Of a stretch of 64,000 nucleotides of DNA, positions 27,701 to 35,029 are shown one piece after another. Each line of letters opens with the position of its first letter. Positions within the stretch are counted from its first letter, which is position 1. The DNA lies in the NCBI RefSeq assembly GCF_041380365.1, contig NZ_CP159981.1, positions 434,001-498,000 on the forward strand, written 5' to 3'. The stretch is from Buchananella sp. 14KM1171. Lineage in GTDB: Bacteria > Actinomycetota > Actinomycetes > Actinomycetales > Actinomycetaceae. The position numbers were made by a program, and so were the translations under genes. The notes beneath the pieces are model-generated. The model was not told where the DNA came from. It ran no database searches and was given only the letters and a program-made list of their open reading frames with translations.

Positions 27701-28290
27701 AGGCCGTGGTCCATCACCTCCACGAAGAAGTTCTCCTTGCCGAAGATCTCCTGCGTTTCTGCCGCCGCGCGCAAGGCCTCATCCCAGTGGCCCAGGCGCA
27801 GGCGAGTCTGCACCTCCCCCGACGGGCAGCCCGTGGTGCCAATCAGGCCCGGCGCGTAGGTCTGCAGCAGCTCCCGGTCGATGCGCGGGTACTTGCCCAT
27901 CTGGCCCTCCAGGCTGGCCAGCGTGCCCATGCGGAACAGGTTGTGCATGCCCTCGTTGTTGCGCGCCAACAGGGTCATGTGTGTGTAGGTACCGCGGGCG
28001 GAAACGTCGTCCTTACGCTGGTCCTCCGTGCCCCACAGCACGCGCTTGTTGTCAAAGCGCGAGGTGCCCGGGGTCACGTACGCCTCCAAGCCGATAATCG
28101 GCTTGATCCCGGCCTTCTTCGCCGCCCGATAGAACTCGTAAGCCCCGAACAGGTAGCCGTGGTCCGTGATCGCGATCGCCTGCTGCCCCAGCCGCTTGGC
28201 CTCCGCCACCGCCTTGTGGGTCTTGGCCGCACCGTCCAGCAGCGAATAGTCGGTGTGGACGTGGAGGTGCACAAAGTCTGCGTCGGCCAT
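24733..28290 (-). CDS. dnaE: DNA polymerase III alpha subunit
   Basis: The replicative polymerase, 1185 aa, as usual for DnaE1. It has the N-terminal PHP domain (FVHLHVHTDYSLLDGAAK), catalytic acidic motif PDFDVDFDERRR, GPGRGSGAGSMVAYALGI, the helix-hairpin-helix region and a C-terminal OB domain (VTVAGLITGKTV). The ATG at 28290 has no ribosome-binding site; TAGACT lies 7 nt upstream (28298-28303, complement), which suggests a leaderless mRNA. A 20-bp repeat array begins about 40 bp upstream of the start. Confidence 0.97.
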   Translation of the reverse strand: MADADFVHLHVHTDYSLLDGAAKTHKAVAEAKRLGQQAIAITDHGYLFGAYEFYRAAKKAGIKPIIGLEAYVTPGTSRFDNKRVLWGTEDQRKDDVSARGTYTHMTLLARNNEGMHNLFRMGTLASLEGQMGKYPRIDRELLQTYAPGLIGTTGCPSGEVQTRLRLGHWDEALRAAAETQEIFGKENFFVEVMDHGLEIERRVQRELLKIAKLLDAPLLATNDSHYVTKEDRDVQDAMLCINSGSVISDPDRFKFDGDGYFIRSSQEMRTIWRELPEACDNTLLVAEMCDVSFRTTSDGANYMPRFPVPEGEDEHSWFVKEVERGMHRRFPAGVPDDCRKQQQYEVEVITKMGFPGYFLVVADYIQWAKKQGIRVGPGRGSGAGSMVAYALGITDLNPLEHGLIFERFLNPERVSMPDFDVDFDERRREEVIEYVKRRYGHDYVAQVVTYGVIKTKQALKDAARVMGHPFSVGDQLTKAMPPTIQGKDVPIAGMLDEGAHERYGEALGFREFLAANSGEGTMRLDEVVKLARGLEGMTRQWGVHACAVIMSSIPLAEVVPLMKRPADGAIITQFDYPQCEELGLLKMDFLGLKNLTTISDALELIALNGKEVPDVDHLPLDDTETYDLLGRGESLGLFQLDGSGMRTLLKQMKPDCFADISAVGALYRPGPMGANSHTNYALRKNGKQKIEQIHPDLAEALEPLLAETFGLIVYQEQVMEIARKLAGFTMGEADVLRKAMGKKKPEVIAEQFVHFKAGMMRNGFKEEAIDKLWDVLVPFSAYAFNKAHSAAYGLVTYITAYLKAHFPAEYMAALLTANKDNKDKLAGYLAECRHMGLRVLPPDVNFSGVNFTAVGDDIRFGLSAIRNVGLNVVEAIVAARQEKGEYTSFSDFMAKVPAVVCTKRAISSLIKAGAFDELGASRRSLTVCHEDFVDEVISVKRNEAMGQFDLFGDLGGEEMGGPTFSTSVPSLPEWDKKEKLTFEREMLGLYVSDHPLFGMEAVIRANSGTSVSELHEEEAGSDGSQVTVAGLITGKTVKTNKKGNQWAIVQIEDLTGSIDVLFFPRTYETVSTMLTEDTIITVRGRLSVRDEERSVHANEMKILEATADGGAPLLLTLPANRCTQDIAERLSAILRQHPGASPVRLEITQPGRSFLVQCGPDLKVNNSTPLIADLKALLGGQVIAG

Positions 28291-28297
28291 GCCGGCC

Positions 28298-28303
28298 AGT
28301 CTA
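28298..28303 (-). promoter_or_regulatory. -10 box for leaderless dnaE transcript
   Basis: TAGACT on the minus strand sits 7 nt before the dnaE ATG. It is the same hexamer as at hisC. Confidence 0.55.
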
Positions 28304-28330
28304 CGGGGCGAGTTGGGCCGGTGCCCGATG

Positions 28331-29006
28331 CCCCACTCGACTTTTGCGCCTCAGCTCGACGTTCGCGGTCCCAACTCGACGTTCGCGGTCTCAACTCGAC
28401 GTTTGCCACCTCAACTCGACGTTCGGCACCCCAGCTCGACGTTCGCGGTCTCAACTCGACGTTCGCCACCTCAACTCGACGTTTACACCCCCCGAAACGT
28501 CTAAATTCACCTCCCAACGTCGAGATGAAGAACCAAACGTCGAGTCCCACGCCCAACCGTCAGCGCTCAGCCCCGCACCCCAGCCCCCAGACGAAGCCCC
28601 ACACCCACCCCAGCTCGACGTTCGCCACCTCAACTCGACGTTCGGCACCCCAGCTCGACGTTCGCGAGCTCAACTCGACGTTTGCCAGCTCAACTCGACG
28701 TTTGCACCCCCCGAAACGTCTAAATTCACCTCCCAACGTCGAGATGAAGAACCAAACGTCGAGTCCCACGCCCAACCGTCAGCGCTCAGCCCCGCACCCC
28801 AGCCCCCAGACGAAGCCCCACACCCACCCCAGCTCGACGTTCGCCACCTCAACTCGACGTTCGCCACCTCAACTCGACGTTCGCCACCTCAACTCGACGT
28901 TTACACCCCCCGAAACGTCTAAATTCACCTCCCAACGTCGAGATGAAGAACCAAACGTCGAGTCCCACGCCCAACCGTCAGCGCTCAGCCCCGCACCCCA
29001 GCCCCC
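28331..29006. repeat. 20-bp repeat array in three blocks (8 + 5 + 4 units)
   Basis: In-phase 20-bp units occur at 28331-28490 (8 units), 28610-28709 (5) and 28829-28908 (4). Each has a near-constant part (YCARCTCGACGTTYG) and a variable tail of about 5 nt. The blocks are separated by nearly identical 119-bp spacers (28491-28609, 28710-28828; a third partial copy runs to about 29006). The spacers themselves contain degenerate CGACGTT-type words in both orientations. The region lies between dnaE and the nuclease-like gene and encodes no credible protein. Confidence 0.92.
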
Positions 29007-29143
29007 GGCACCCAGAACCGCGCCGGAGCCCACCACACCGCCCCCAGCCAACTCCCCACCACTCCCGCACCCCAGCACCCAGACGAAGCCCCGCACCCAC
29101 CACTCCCCCACCCCCAGCATCCGCCCCTCCCCAAGCCCCCGCG
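29007..29143. other. Proline-codon-like C/A-rich spacer
   Basis: The DNA is strongly C-rich on the plus strand and lacks a supported gene. It is the tail of the repeat region next to the 3' end of the nuclease-like gene. Confidence 0.4.
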
Positions 29144-30202
29144 TTATCGCAGCCCGTGGAGCCTCCAGGTGCGCGTGCTGGCAGGGGGTGGAACCCACAG
29201 CCCGGAGTGGTTGCTGTCCGTGTGGTCCCCTAACCCGGTCTGGGCACCGAGCAGGGACCGGGTTCTGGTGAGGTCATCTAGGTCTCGCCAGCTGAGGCGC
29301 ACGACGCGCCAGCCTGCGGAGACCAGTGCCGCTTGGCGGTCCACCCATTGTTGCTTGGCGGCTTGGAGCTCGCGCCCGGTGGCCCCGAGTTTGCCGAGCC
29401 CGTCGAATTCGACGGCTACGTGCTGGTCTGGCACGGCGAGGTCTAGGTAGTACTTGCGCCCGTCGAGGTGCACGGGGTGCTGGGGAGTTACTTCGCTTGT
29501 GGTGAGCCCGGCGAGCAGGTAGAGGGCAGCGCGCTCGCCCACGTTTTCACATTCAGCCGAGGACGCCGCGATTACTCGGGCGGCTCTGCGCGCTCCTCGC
29601 ATGCCGGCATAGGTTTCGAGGTGTTGCAGGAGGTAGGTGCGTGCCGCTGTTGACCGCTCGGCGAGCTGTTCTCGGGTGTCGGCGCTGCCTGGCCCTGACT
29701 GGACCATGAGACGCATTAGCCCGCTGACGGCGACCACCGCTTCGAGCGGGTGTGCTTGGAGCGCCATGTGGAGGGCGACGGTGGCGGGGGTGTCGACCAG
29801 CACGCCTCGGCGCTCGACCGGCTTGAATGGGGCTTCTAGGTAGATTTGTGTGGCCCGGGCTGCCGAGACGCAGGTTTCCATTACTTGCACGGCTGGCAGT
29901 TCTACGAGCCGTCCCGGGGTTGCCCGCCGTGTCACGACGTCCGGGTTTTCCGTCCACCCATCCACGCCCCACACTGCCATCGCGGACTGTGCGGCGAACA
30001 CCGGCCGACGTTTCGCTGCCATATCTGTGGCCAGTATTCGTGCCAGGGTTACCTGCCGGCGCAGGTCCCAGGGCGTGCCGTGTTCGTCTTCGGGCCGGAG
30101 CCGGAGCCCGTACCCGCGTCTGATTCGCGCTATGCCGTGGGGCCGGCCCGGCTTTTGCTGCTCTGTTTTCATGCGGACGATGTCGGCTTTGGTGATGTCC
30201 AT
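29144..30202 (-). CDS. Protein with C-terminal endonuclease-like (DUF559/VSR-type) domain
   Basis: A 352-residue cytoplasmic protein. The C-terminal third has the pattern of actinobacterial DUF559-like PD-(D/E)XK domains: YYLDLAVPDQHVAVEFDG (acidic residues spaced as a nuclease core), a Gln/Lys-rich helix (ELQAAKQQWVDRQAAL) and GWRVVRLSWRDL. The N-terminal two thirds are helical and resemble the long AbiEi-like/transcription-factor half of such proteins. Biological role unknown; nuclease activity is inferred. It starts at 30202 and is divergent from the DUF6318/PKD cluster. Confidence 0.6.
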   Translation of the reverse strand: MDITKADIVRMKTEQQKPGRPHGIARIRRGYGLRLRPEDEHGTPWDLRRQVTLARILATDMAAKRRPVFAAQSAMAVWGVDGWTENPDVVTRRATPGRLVELPAVQVMETCVSAARATQIYLEAPFKPVERRGVLVDTPATVALHMALQAHPLEAVVAVSGLMRLMVQSGPGSADTREQLAERSTAARTYLLQHLETYAGMRGARRAARVIAASSAECENVGERAALYLLAGLTTSEVTPQHPVHLDGRKYYLDLAVPDQHVAVEFDGLGKLGATGRELQAAKQQWVDRQAALVSAGWRVVRLSWRDLDDLTRTRSLLGAQTGLGDHTDSNHSGLWVPPPASTRTWRLHGLR

Positions 30203-30628
30203 TGACCTTGTTTATGCCGCTTTTCCCCTTCGTGCCTGTGCTCGTGCGCGCGGTGCGCACCGGCTGTTTTCCACAGCCCACCGCGCCGCTTGAGGGGTAC
30301 ATGTATTGCCCAGTGGTGCTAGAAGCGTTCTCCCGGCTGGGTTTTCCTGTCGGCGTGTGGAAGTGGTGGCGTCGTTGCTTGCCAGTGATGGCCGACGTTC
30401 CACCCGTCCCGTCGCTGGGGATAGTCCCTCCGCGTGGAGGCCCAGAACGTGGTCGACGTTCCCCCCGCACCTTCTCTAAACCGACCCTCGGCGTGTTGGC
30501 CTGGGTGGGGCACTCGTCCCTTGTGCTCCGCCTGGTCTTCCTGCTGGCCGACCGTGGAGATCGCGAGGGCGGCGGGCGTTTTCCACAAGGGGTAGATACG
30601 GCAACGAGCCCTGGTCTAGGTTCGGTTT
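30203..30628. other. Intergenic region upstream of DUF6318/PKD pair 1
   Basis: No gene is supported. It carries one unit of the CCTCCGCGTGGAGGCCCAGA element (30426-30446), CGACGTT words at 30393 and 30454, and the promoter of pair 1. The right ~200 bp is closely similar to 32279-32479 upstream of pair 2, so the promoter was duplicated with the genes. Confidence 0.6.
30617..30622 (+). promoter_or_regulatory. -10 box of DUF6318/PKD pair 1
   Basis: TAGGTT lies 6 nt before the ATG at 30629. The surrounding promoter sequence is nearly identical to that of pair 2. Confidence 0.55.
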
Positions 30629-31312
30629 ATGGAGATCAACCCGACCCAGCAACCGGCAGAGGCCGCCACGGGCCCGGCCCGGCGGGTGGCACCACGGCTT
30701 CTCCTTGCCACCCTGGTGGCCCTTCCTCTCACCCTGGCCGCCTGCTCGACCCAAACCGAGCCGCCTCCAGCCCCGCTGCCCATGCCCACGGTCAACACCG
30801 CCACACCGTCCGCCGCTGCCTCAGAGTCCGCAGCCGAGGTCAGCCCGGCCCCCACGACGCCGCAGCCACAGGAGATAGAACCACCAGTCCCCTCCGACGT
30901 CGCCCAAGAAAACAGTTTCGACGGCGCCGAGGCCTACGCCTACTTCCTCTTCCAAGCCTGGTGGTACCTCATCAACACCCACGACATCGACTGGTGGGAC
31001 ACCAACATCCCCGACTGCGAATGGAAAACCCAGAAACGGGACGAGGCCGCTGATGCCCTCCAAGCAGATGTAATTGACCATCTTCCGCCACTTCTTCCAG
31101 AGACCACCGAGAGAGCTGTCAACGAGTTAAACGCATCCGAGTACCAAATCAGGATGCGGAGCCCGTTTGGTCCGCTTGAGCGCACCTTGCCTGACGGTGA
31201 GCTAGAAGTCCTCGAAGACAAAGGGACACTAGAGCTTACGGCCCACTTGCTCTATGACTCCGAGAGTTGGCGTTTAGTCAGAGCTTCCATCGTAAGGGTG
31301 GGAGAACGATGA
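30629..31312 (+). CDS. DUF6318-family lipoprotein, copy 1
   Basis: A 227-residue lipoprotein: signal LLLATLVALPLTLAAC with lipobox cysteine, a Pro/Ser/Ala-rich linker, then the core PPVPSDVAQENSFDGAEAYAYFLF and WWYLINTHDIDWWDTNIP. After the core (about residue 129) the sequence is unlike the other copies. The last nucleotides overlap the PKD gene start (ATGA). The first ~390 nt are nearly identical to copy 2. It is probably anchored to the outer face of the membrane; function unknown. Confidence 0.82.
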   Translation: MEINPTQQPAEAATGPARRVAPRLLLATLVALPLTLAACSTQTEPPPAPLPMPTVNTATPSAAASESAAEVSPAPTTPQPQEIEPPVPSDVAQENSFDGAEAYAYFLFQAWWYLINTHDIDWWDTNIPDCEWKTQKRDEAADALQADVIDHLPPLLPETTERAVNELNASEYQIRMRSPFGPLERTLPDGELEVLEDKGTLELTAHLLYDSESWRLVRASIVRVGER

Positions 31313-32070
31313 AGCGCTTCATTGGACTGGCAACTATGCTCCCCGGCATCATGTTGCCCTTAGACTGGATCGACGAGGTCTCCGGCCAGCAAGAATCAGA
31401 CGGTATTTCGATTGAATGGAAGATCGAAGACGTATCAACCTCGGGGGCAACCGATAATCCGATCGTGGCGCTTCCTGTGCCGTCTGCGATTCCTACGACT
31501 CCGCATTACTTGTGTGAGTTTGAGGACCCGGCCGAGTGCATGTGGGACTACGGGGAAAAACGCCGCTTGCCCCGCCCGACCCCCAGCCAGGCACCCGAGG
31601 TGGACTGGACCAGAGCGGTGACCATCCGGGAGGTCGAGTCCATCAACTTCGCCCCACCCGCAGTGATCATGTGGCCCAACACTGGCGACGTACTCATCAA
31701 CCTACCCACCCCCGTGATGACCGACGCGGGTGAGCGCATCTACACCCTGCAGTTCACCACCGCCGACATCCAAGTACGCGCCACCCCGTTCGAGTACACC
31801 TGGGACTTTGGCGACGGCACGATCGAGACCGTGGACCACCCCGGCCTGCCCGACCCCCAGGCCACCTACAAACACCAATACCTCACCCGCGCCGCCAAGA
31901 ACCGCATCACCCTGACCACCACCTGGAGTGCTGAGTTCCTCCACCCCCGCACCGGGGCCTGGATCCCCATCGAAGGCAGCGTGCAAACCCTCAGCTACTC
32001 GCGCTGGTTCACCCAGAAAATGGCCGTGCCCTTCCTGACCGACGAAGCCGAAAAACTAGACGGCCACTAA
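31309..32070 (+). CDS. Secreted PKD-domain protein, pair 1
   Basis: A 253-residue protein, translationally coupled to the lipoprotein. A short hydrophobic N terminus (FIGLATMLPGIMLPL) may be a signal peptide. A pair-specific N-terminal stretch is followed by the conserved PHYLCEFEDPAECMWDYGEK (two Cys) and a PKD-like domain with YTWDFGDGTIETV and KHQYLTRAAKNRITLTTTW. The end (SRWFTQKMAVPFLTDEAEKL) is shared with pair 2 and with the protein at 20789. Role unknown; an extracellular partner of the lipoprotein is inferred from coupling. Confidence 0.78.
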   Translation: MKRFIGLATMLPGIMLPLDWIDEVSGQQESDGISIEWKIEDVSTSGATDNPIVALPVPSAIPTTPHYLCEFEDPAECMWDYGEKRRLPRPTPSQAPEVDWTRAVTIREVESINFAPPAVIMWPNTGDVLINLPTPVMTDAGERIYTLQFTTADIQVRATPFEYTWDFGDGTIETVDHPGLPDPQATYKHQYLTRAAKNRITLTTTWSAEFLHPRTGAWIPIEGSVQTLSYSRWFTQKMAVPFLTDEAEKLDGH

Positions 32071-32479
32071 ACCACCCCTGCTAGTCGTACCCGGCCCACT
32101 TCTACTCCCGTGGCATGGATGACTTCCTCACCCAGCCCTGCCCCTGGGCCGGTGCCTCCGCGTGGACCCCTGAGCATGAACGACGCCGCACCCACCCCCT
32201 GCTCTGAACAGGCCCCTCCGCGTGGAGGCCCAGACACCTGGAACTGGCTTACCGGGATACCCTGCACAACCGCCCCCTCCGCGTGGAAGCCCAGAGCACG
32301 AACGACGTTCCGCCCGCACCCTCTCTAAACCGGCCCTCGGCGTGTTGGCGTTGGGGTGGGGCGCTCGTCCCTTGTTCTTCACCTGGTCCTTCAGGTGACC
32401 GGCGGTGGAGATCGTGAGGGCGGTGGGTGTTTTCCACAAGTGGTAGATACGGCAACGAGCCCTGGTCTAGGTTCGATTC
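32071..32479. repeat. About 60-bp imperfect repeats and promoter between pairs 1 and 2
   Basis: A unit starting CCTCCGCGTGGA recurs at 32155, 32215 and 32276, about 60 bp apart; the unit at 30426 upstream of pair 1 is the fourth. Each is followed by GAACGACG or a related word. The unit core (CCTCCGCGTGGAGG) is an imperfect palindrome. No gene is supported here. A -10-like TAGGTT at 32468-32473 serves copy 2. Confidence 0.7.
32468..32473 (+). promoter_or_regulatory. -10 box of DUF6318/PKD pair 2
   Basis: TAGGTT is 6 nt before the ATG at 32480, as in pair 1. Confidence 0.55.
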
Positions 32480-33163
32480 ATGGAGATCAACCCGACCCAG
32501 CAACCGGCAATGGCCGCCACGGGCCCGGCCCGGCGGGCAGCACGCAGGTTGTTCCTTGCCACCCTGGTGGCCCTTCCCCTCACCCTGGCCGCCTGCTCTA
32601 CCCAAACCAAGCCACCGCCAGCCCCGCTGCCCATGCCCAGCGTCAACACCGCCACACCGTCCGCCGCTGCCTCAGAGTCCGCAGCCGAGGCCAGCCCGAC
32701 CCCCACGACGCCGCAGCCACAGGAGATAGAACCACCAGTCCCCTCCGACGTCGCCCAAGAAAACAGTTTCGACGGCGCCGAGGCCTACGCCTACTTCCTC
32801 TTCCAAGCCTGGTGGTACCTCATCAACACCCACGACATCGACTGGTGGGACACCAACATCCCCGAATGTGGCTGGAAGAGCGAGATGCGCGCCAAAGCAG
32901 CTAATCAGATAGATGAGGCAATCACAGACGAGCTAGCCCAGTTCACGCCGTACGTCTTCGATTCTCGAGTCAACCCAGACGACCCGAACGAGTTCATGGT
33001 GACGATGCGGGCTGACATCGCCGAGATTTACTCGATTGACGCTCAAGGAACGCGGACGGTGTCAGTAGAGGCTGAGACCCACGAACTCGTTGCCCGGCTC
33101 CTGTTTGACCAAGGCGAATGGCGCACAGTAGCAGTCGTAAACCACGAAGCGGGACACGAATGA
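32480..33163 (+). CDS. DUF6318-family lipoprotein, copy 2
   Basis: A 227-residue lipoprotein with the same start, linker and core as copy 1 (signal LFLATLVALPLTLAAC; SFDGAEAYAYFLFQAWWYL). It diverges sharply after the codons for TNIPE at 32865. Its C-terminal half (NPDDPNEFMVTMRADIAEIYSID) resembles those of copies 3 and 4 more than copy 1. It overlaps the PKD start by 4 nt. Confidence 0.82.
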   Translation: MEINPTQQPAMAATGPARRAARRLFLATLVALPLTLAACSTQTKPPPAPLPMPSVNTATPSAAASESAAEASPTPTTPQPQEIEPPVPSDVAQENSFDGAEAYAYFLFQAWWYLINTHDIDWWDTNIPECGWKSEMRAKAANQIDEAITDELAQFTPYVFDSRVNPDDPNEFMVTMRADIAEIYSIDAQGTRTVSVEAETHELVARLLFDQGEWRTVAVVNHEAGHE

Positions 33164-33933
33164 TGAAGGCGAGCCTCCCGATCTTGCTCACTTTCATGCT
33201 CCCGATTTCGCTGGGAGTTGACCAGTGGGACGGAACAGCAGACTCCGAGGGCGTTTCTGTCGAGGTTTCAACAGACTGGGGCGTGAAACCAGATCTCCCT
33301 GGGGATTTTCCAGGTTCTGCCCCGATCGCGGCTTTGCCTGTGCCGTCTGTGGTTCCTACTAGGCCGCATTACTTGTGTGAGTTTGAGGACCCGACCGAGT
33401 GCATGTGGGACTACGGGGAAAAACGCCGCCTGCCCCGCCCGTCCCCCAGCCAGGCACCCGAGGTGGACTGGACCAGAGCGGTGACCATCCGGGAGGTCGA
33501 GTCCATCAACTTCGCCCCACCCGCAGTGATCATGTGGCCCAACACCGGCGACGTACTCATAAACCTACCCACCCCGGTAATGACCGACGCGGGTGAGCGG
33601 ATCTACACCCTGCAGTTCACCACCGCCGACATCCAAGTACGCGCCACCCCGTTCGAATACACCTGGGACTTTGGCGACGGCACGGTAGAGACCGTGGACC
33701 ACCCAGGCCTGCCCGACCCCCAGGCCACCTACAAACACCAATACCTCACCCGGGCAGCCAAGAACCGCATCACCCTGACCACTTCCTGGCGCGCCGAGTT
33801 CCTCCACCCCCGCACCGGGGCCTGGATCCCCATCGAAGGCAGCGTGCAAACCGTCAGCTACTCGCGCTGGTTCACCCAGAAAATGGCCGTGCCCTTCCTG
33901 ACCGACGAAGCCGAAAAACTAGCCGGCCACTAA
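33160..33933 (+). CDS. Secreted PKD-domain protein, pair 2
   Basis: A 257-residue protein with start ATGATG at 33160 and a hydrophobic signal (SLPILLTFMLPISLG). A unique N-terminal ~55 residues precede a block almost identical to pair 1 at DNA level from about 33322 to the stop: CEFEDPTECMW, YTWDFGDGTVETV and SRWFTQKMAVPFL. The organisation and coupling are the same as pair 1. Confidence 0.78.
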   Translation: MMKASLPILLTFMLPISLGVDQWDGTADSEGVSVEVSTDWGVKPDLPGDFPGSAPIAALPVPSVVPTRPHYLCEFEDPTECMWDYGEKRRLPRPSPSQAPEVDWTRAVTIREVESINFAPPAVIMWPNTGDVLINLPTPVMTDAGERIYTLQFTTADIQVRATPFEYTWDFGDGTVETVDHPGLPDPQATYKHQYLTRAAKNRITLTTSWRAEFLHPRTGAWIPIEGSVQTVSYSRWFTQKMAVPFLTDEAEKLAGH

Positions 33934-34026
33934 CCCCACCCCCACCCCTTGTTGTTCTCGCCCCCTGCCGTGGTGAAGCTCTAGTCGCCCACAGCGATGG
34001 CGGGGCGTTGATGGAGGCAGGAAATC

Positions 34027-34731
34027 ATGCAGGCCAACCAAACCAGTACCCAAGTCTCGGCGTGCTCGATCGCGCGCAGGTGGGTGGCACGCGGGCTTTT
34101 CCTTGCCACCCTGGTGCCCCTTCCCCTCACCCTGGCCGCGTGCTCGACCCAAACCGACCATCCCCCAGCCCCGCCGCCCATGCCCAGCGTGAACACCACG
34201 GCGCCGGCGAGCAGCCAGCCCTCCGACCAATCCACCCAGGCAACACCGGTCCCCAGCGGCCCTAGCCAGACACCGCTCTTGCCGGAACAGATACAGGCGC
34301 CCGTCCCCTCGGACGTAGCGCTGGAGGACAGCGCCGACGGTGCCGAGGCCTACGCCTACTTCCTCTTCCAAGCCTGGTGGTACCTCATCAACACCCACGA
34401 CATCCACTGGTGGGACACCAACATCCCCAACTGCGAATGGAAGACGAAGATACGCGACTCTGCGCTATACCTAATCGAAAGCGAGACTCTCAGCGAGACA
34501 GCTGCGATTACCCCACAAGTGATCAGCCGAAAAGTAAACCTTGAGAACACAAGCGAGTTTGAAATAACCCTACACGCCGACGTTAGCGACATATACAGCG
34601 TGACTAAGGACGGCACCAGGAGTGTAGCATCTCCGGGGGAGACATACGAATTAATCGCACATCTCCTGCACAACGGCGATTCATGGGACGCAATAGCCAT
34701 TGTGACCCGAGGGGCAGATGATCCCAAGTGA
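34027..34731 (+). CDS. DUF6318-family lipoprotein, copy 3
   Basis: A 234-residue lipoprotein: signal LFLATLVPLPLTLAAC, a longer Ser/Thr/Pro linker, core DGAEAYAYFLFQAWWYLINTHDIHWW, and a divergent C terminus (EFEITLHADVSDIYSVTKDG). GGAGG lies about 9 nt before the ATG, unlike copies 1 and 2. Its second half is visibly more AT-rich than the first. It overlaps the start of the truncated PKD partner by 4 nt (GTGA). Confidence 0.8.
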   Translation: MQANQTSTQVSACSIARRWVARGLFLATLVPLPLTLAACSTQTDHPPAPPPMPSVNTTAPASSQPSDQSTQATPVPSGPSQTPLLPEQIQAPVPSDVALEDSADGAEAYAYFLFQAWWYLINTHDIHWWDTNIPNCEWKTKIRDSALYLIESETLSETAAITPQVISRKVNLENTSEFEITLHADVSDIYSVTKDGTRSVASPGETYELIAHLLHNGDSWDAIAIVTRGADDPK

Positions 34732-34979
34732 TTACCCTAGCCCTCGCGTTCATACTAGCGCTTTTGCCTCATGTCGACAATTCAGACATTTGGAAAGTCG
34801 CGACAACAGACAATGGGGTTGAAGTATCACCCTCCCCCGTTTGGCAGGCTATCCCTAGCATTATAGACAATCCATCAAACGACACCCAGATCGCGGCACT
34901 TCCGGTGCCGTCTGCAGTTCCGTCTACTCCGCATCATTTGTGTGAGTTTGAGAACCTGAATGGTTGTTTATGGGAATAA
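34728..34979 (+). pseudogene. Truncated PKD-protein partner of copy 3
   Basis: An 83-residue frame (GTG start) with a hydrophobic signal (LALAFILALLPHV), then IAALPVPSAVPSTPHHLCEFENLNGCLWE and a stop. It aligns with pair 1 and 2 proteins up to the Cys-x-Trp motif and ends just where their PKD domain linker begins. The PKD domain has been lost and copy 4 follows almost at once. It could still make a short secreted peptide with the Cys pair. Confidence 0.65.
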
Positions 34980-35029
34980 AGCAAGAAACGGCAGTTGCCA
35001 CTGTCGCACGCCAAAGTGAGGTTAGATTC

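Noticed and set aside
28331-28908. CRISPR array
   Set aside because: Units are 20 bp and directly adjacent, with only ~5 variable nucleotides; there are no unique 30-nt spacers and no cas genes.
28344-28922. A repeat protein encoded by the 20-bp array
   Set aside because: The 20-bp period is not a multiple of three, so any reading cycles through frames; there is no start signal and the open frames are by-products.
24574-29271. A very long open frame on the plus strand opposite dnaE
   Set aside because: It mirrors the high-GC codon structure of dnaE, has no recognisable domain and runs into the repeat array. It is a shadow frame.
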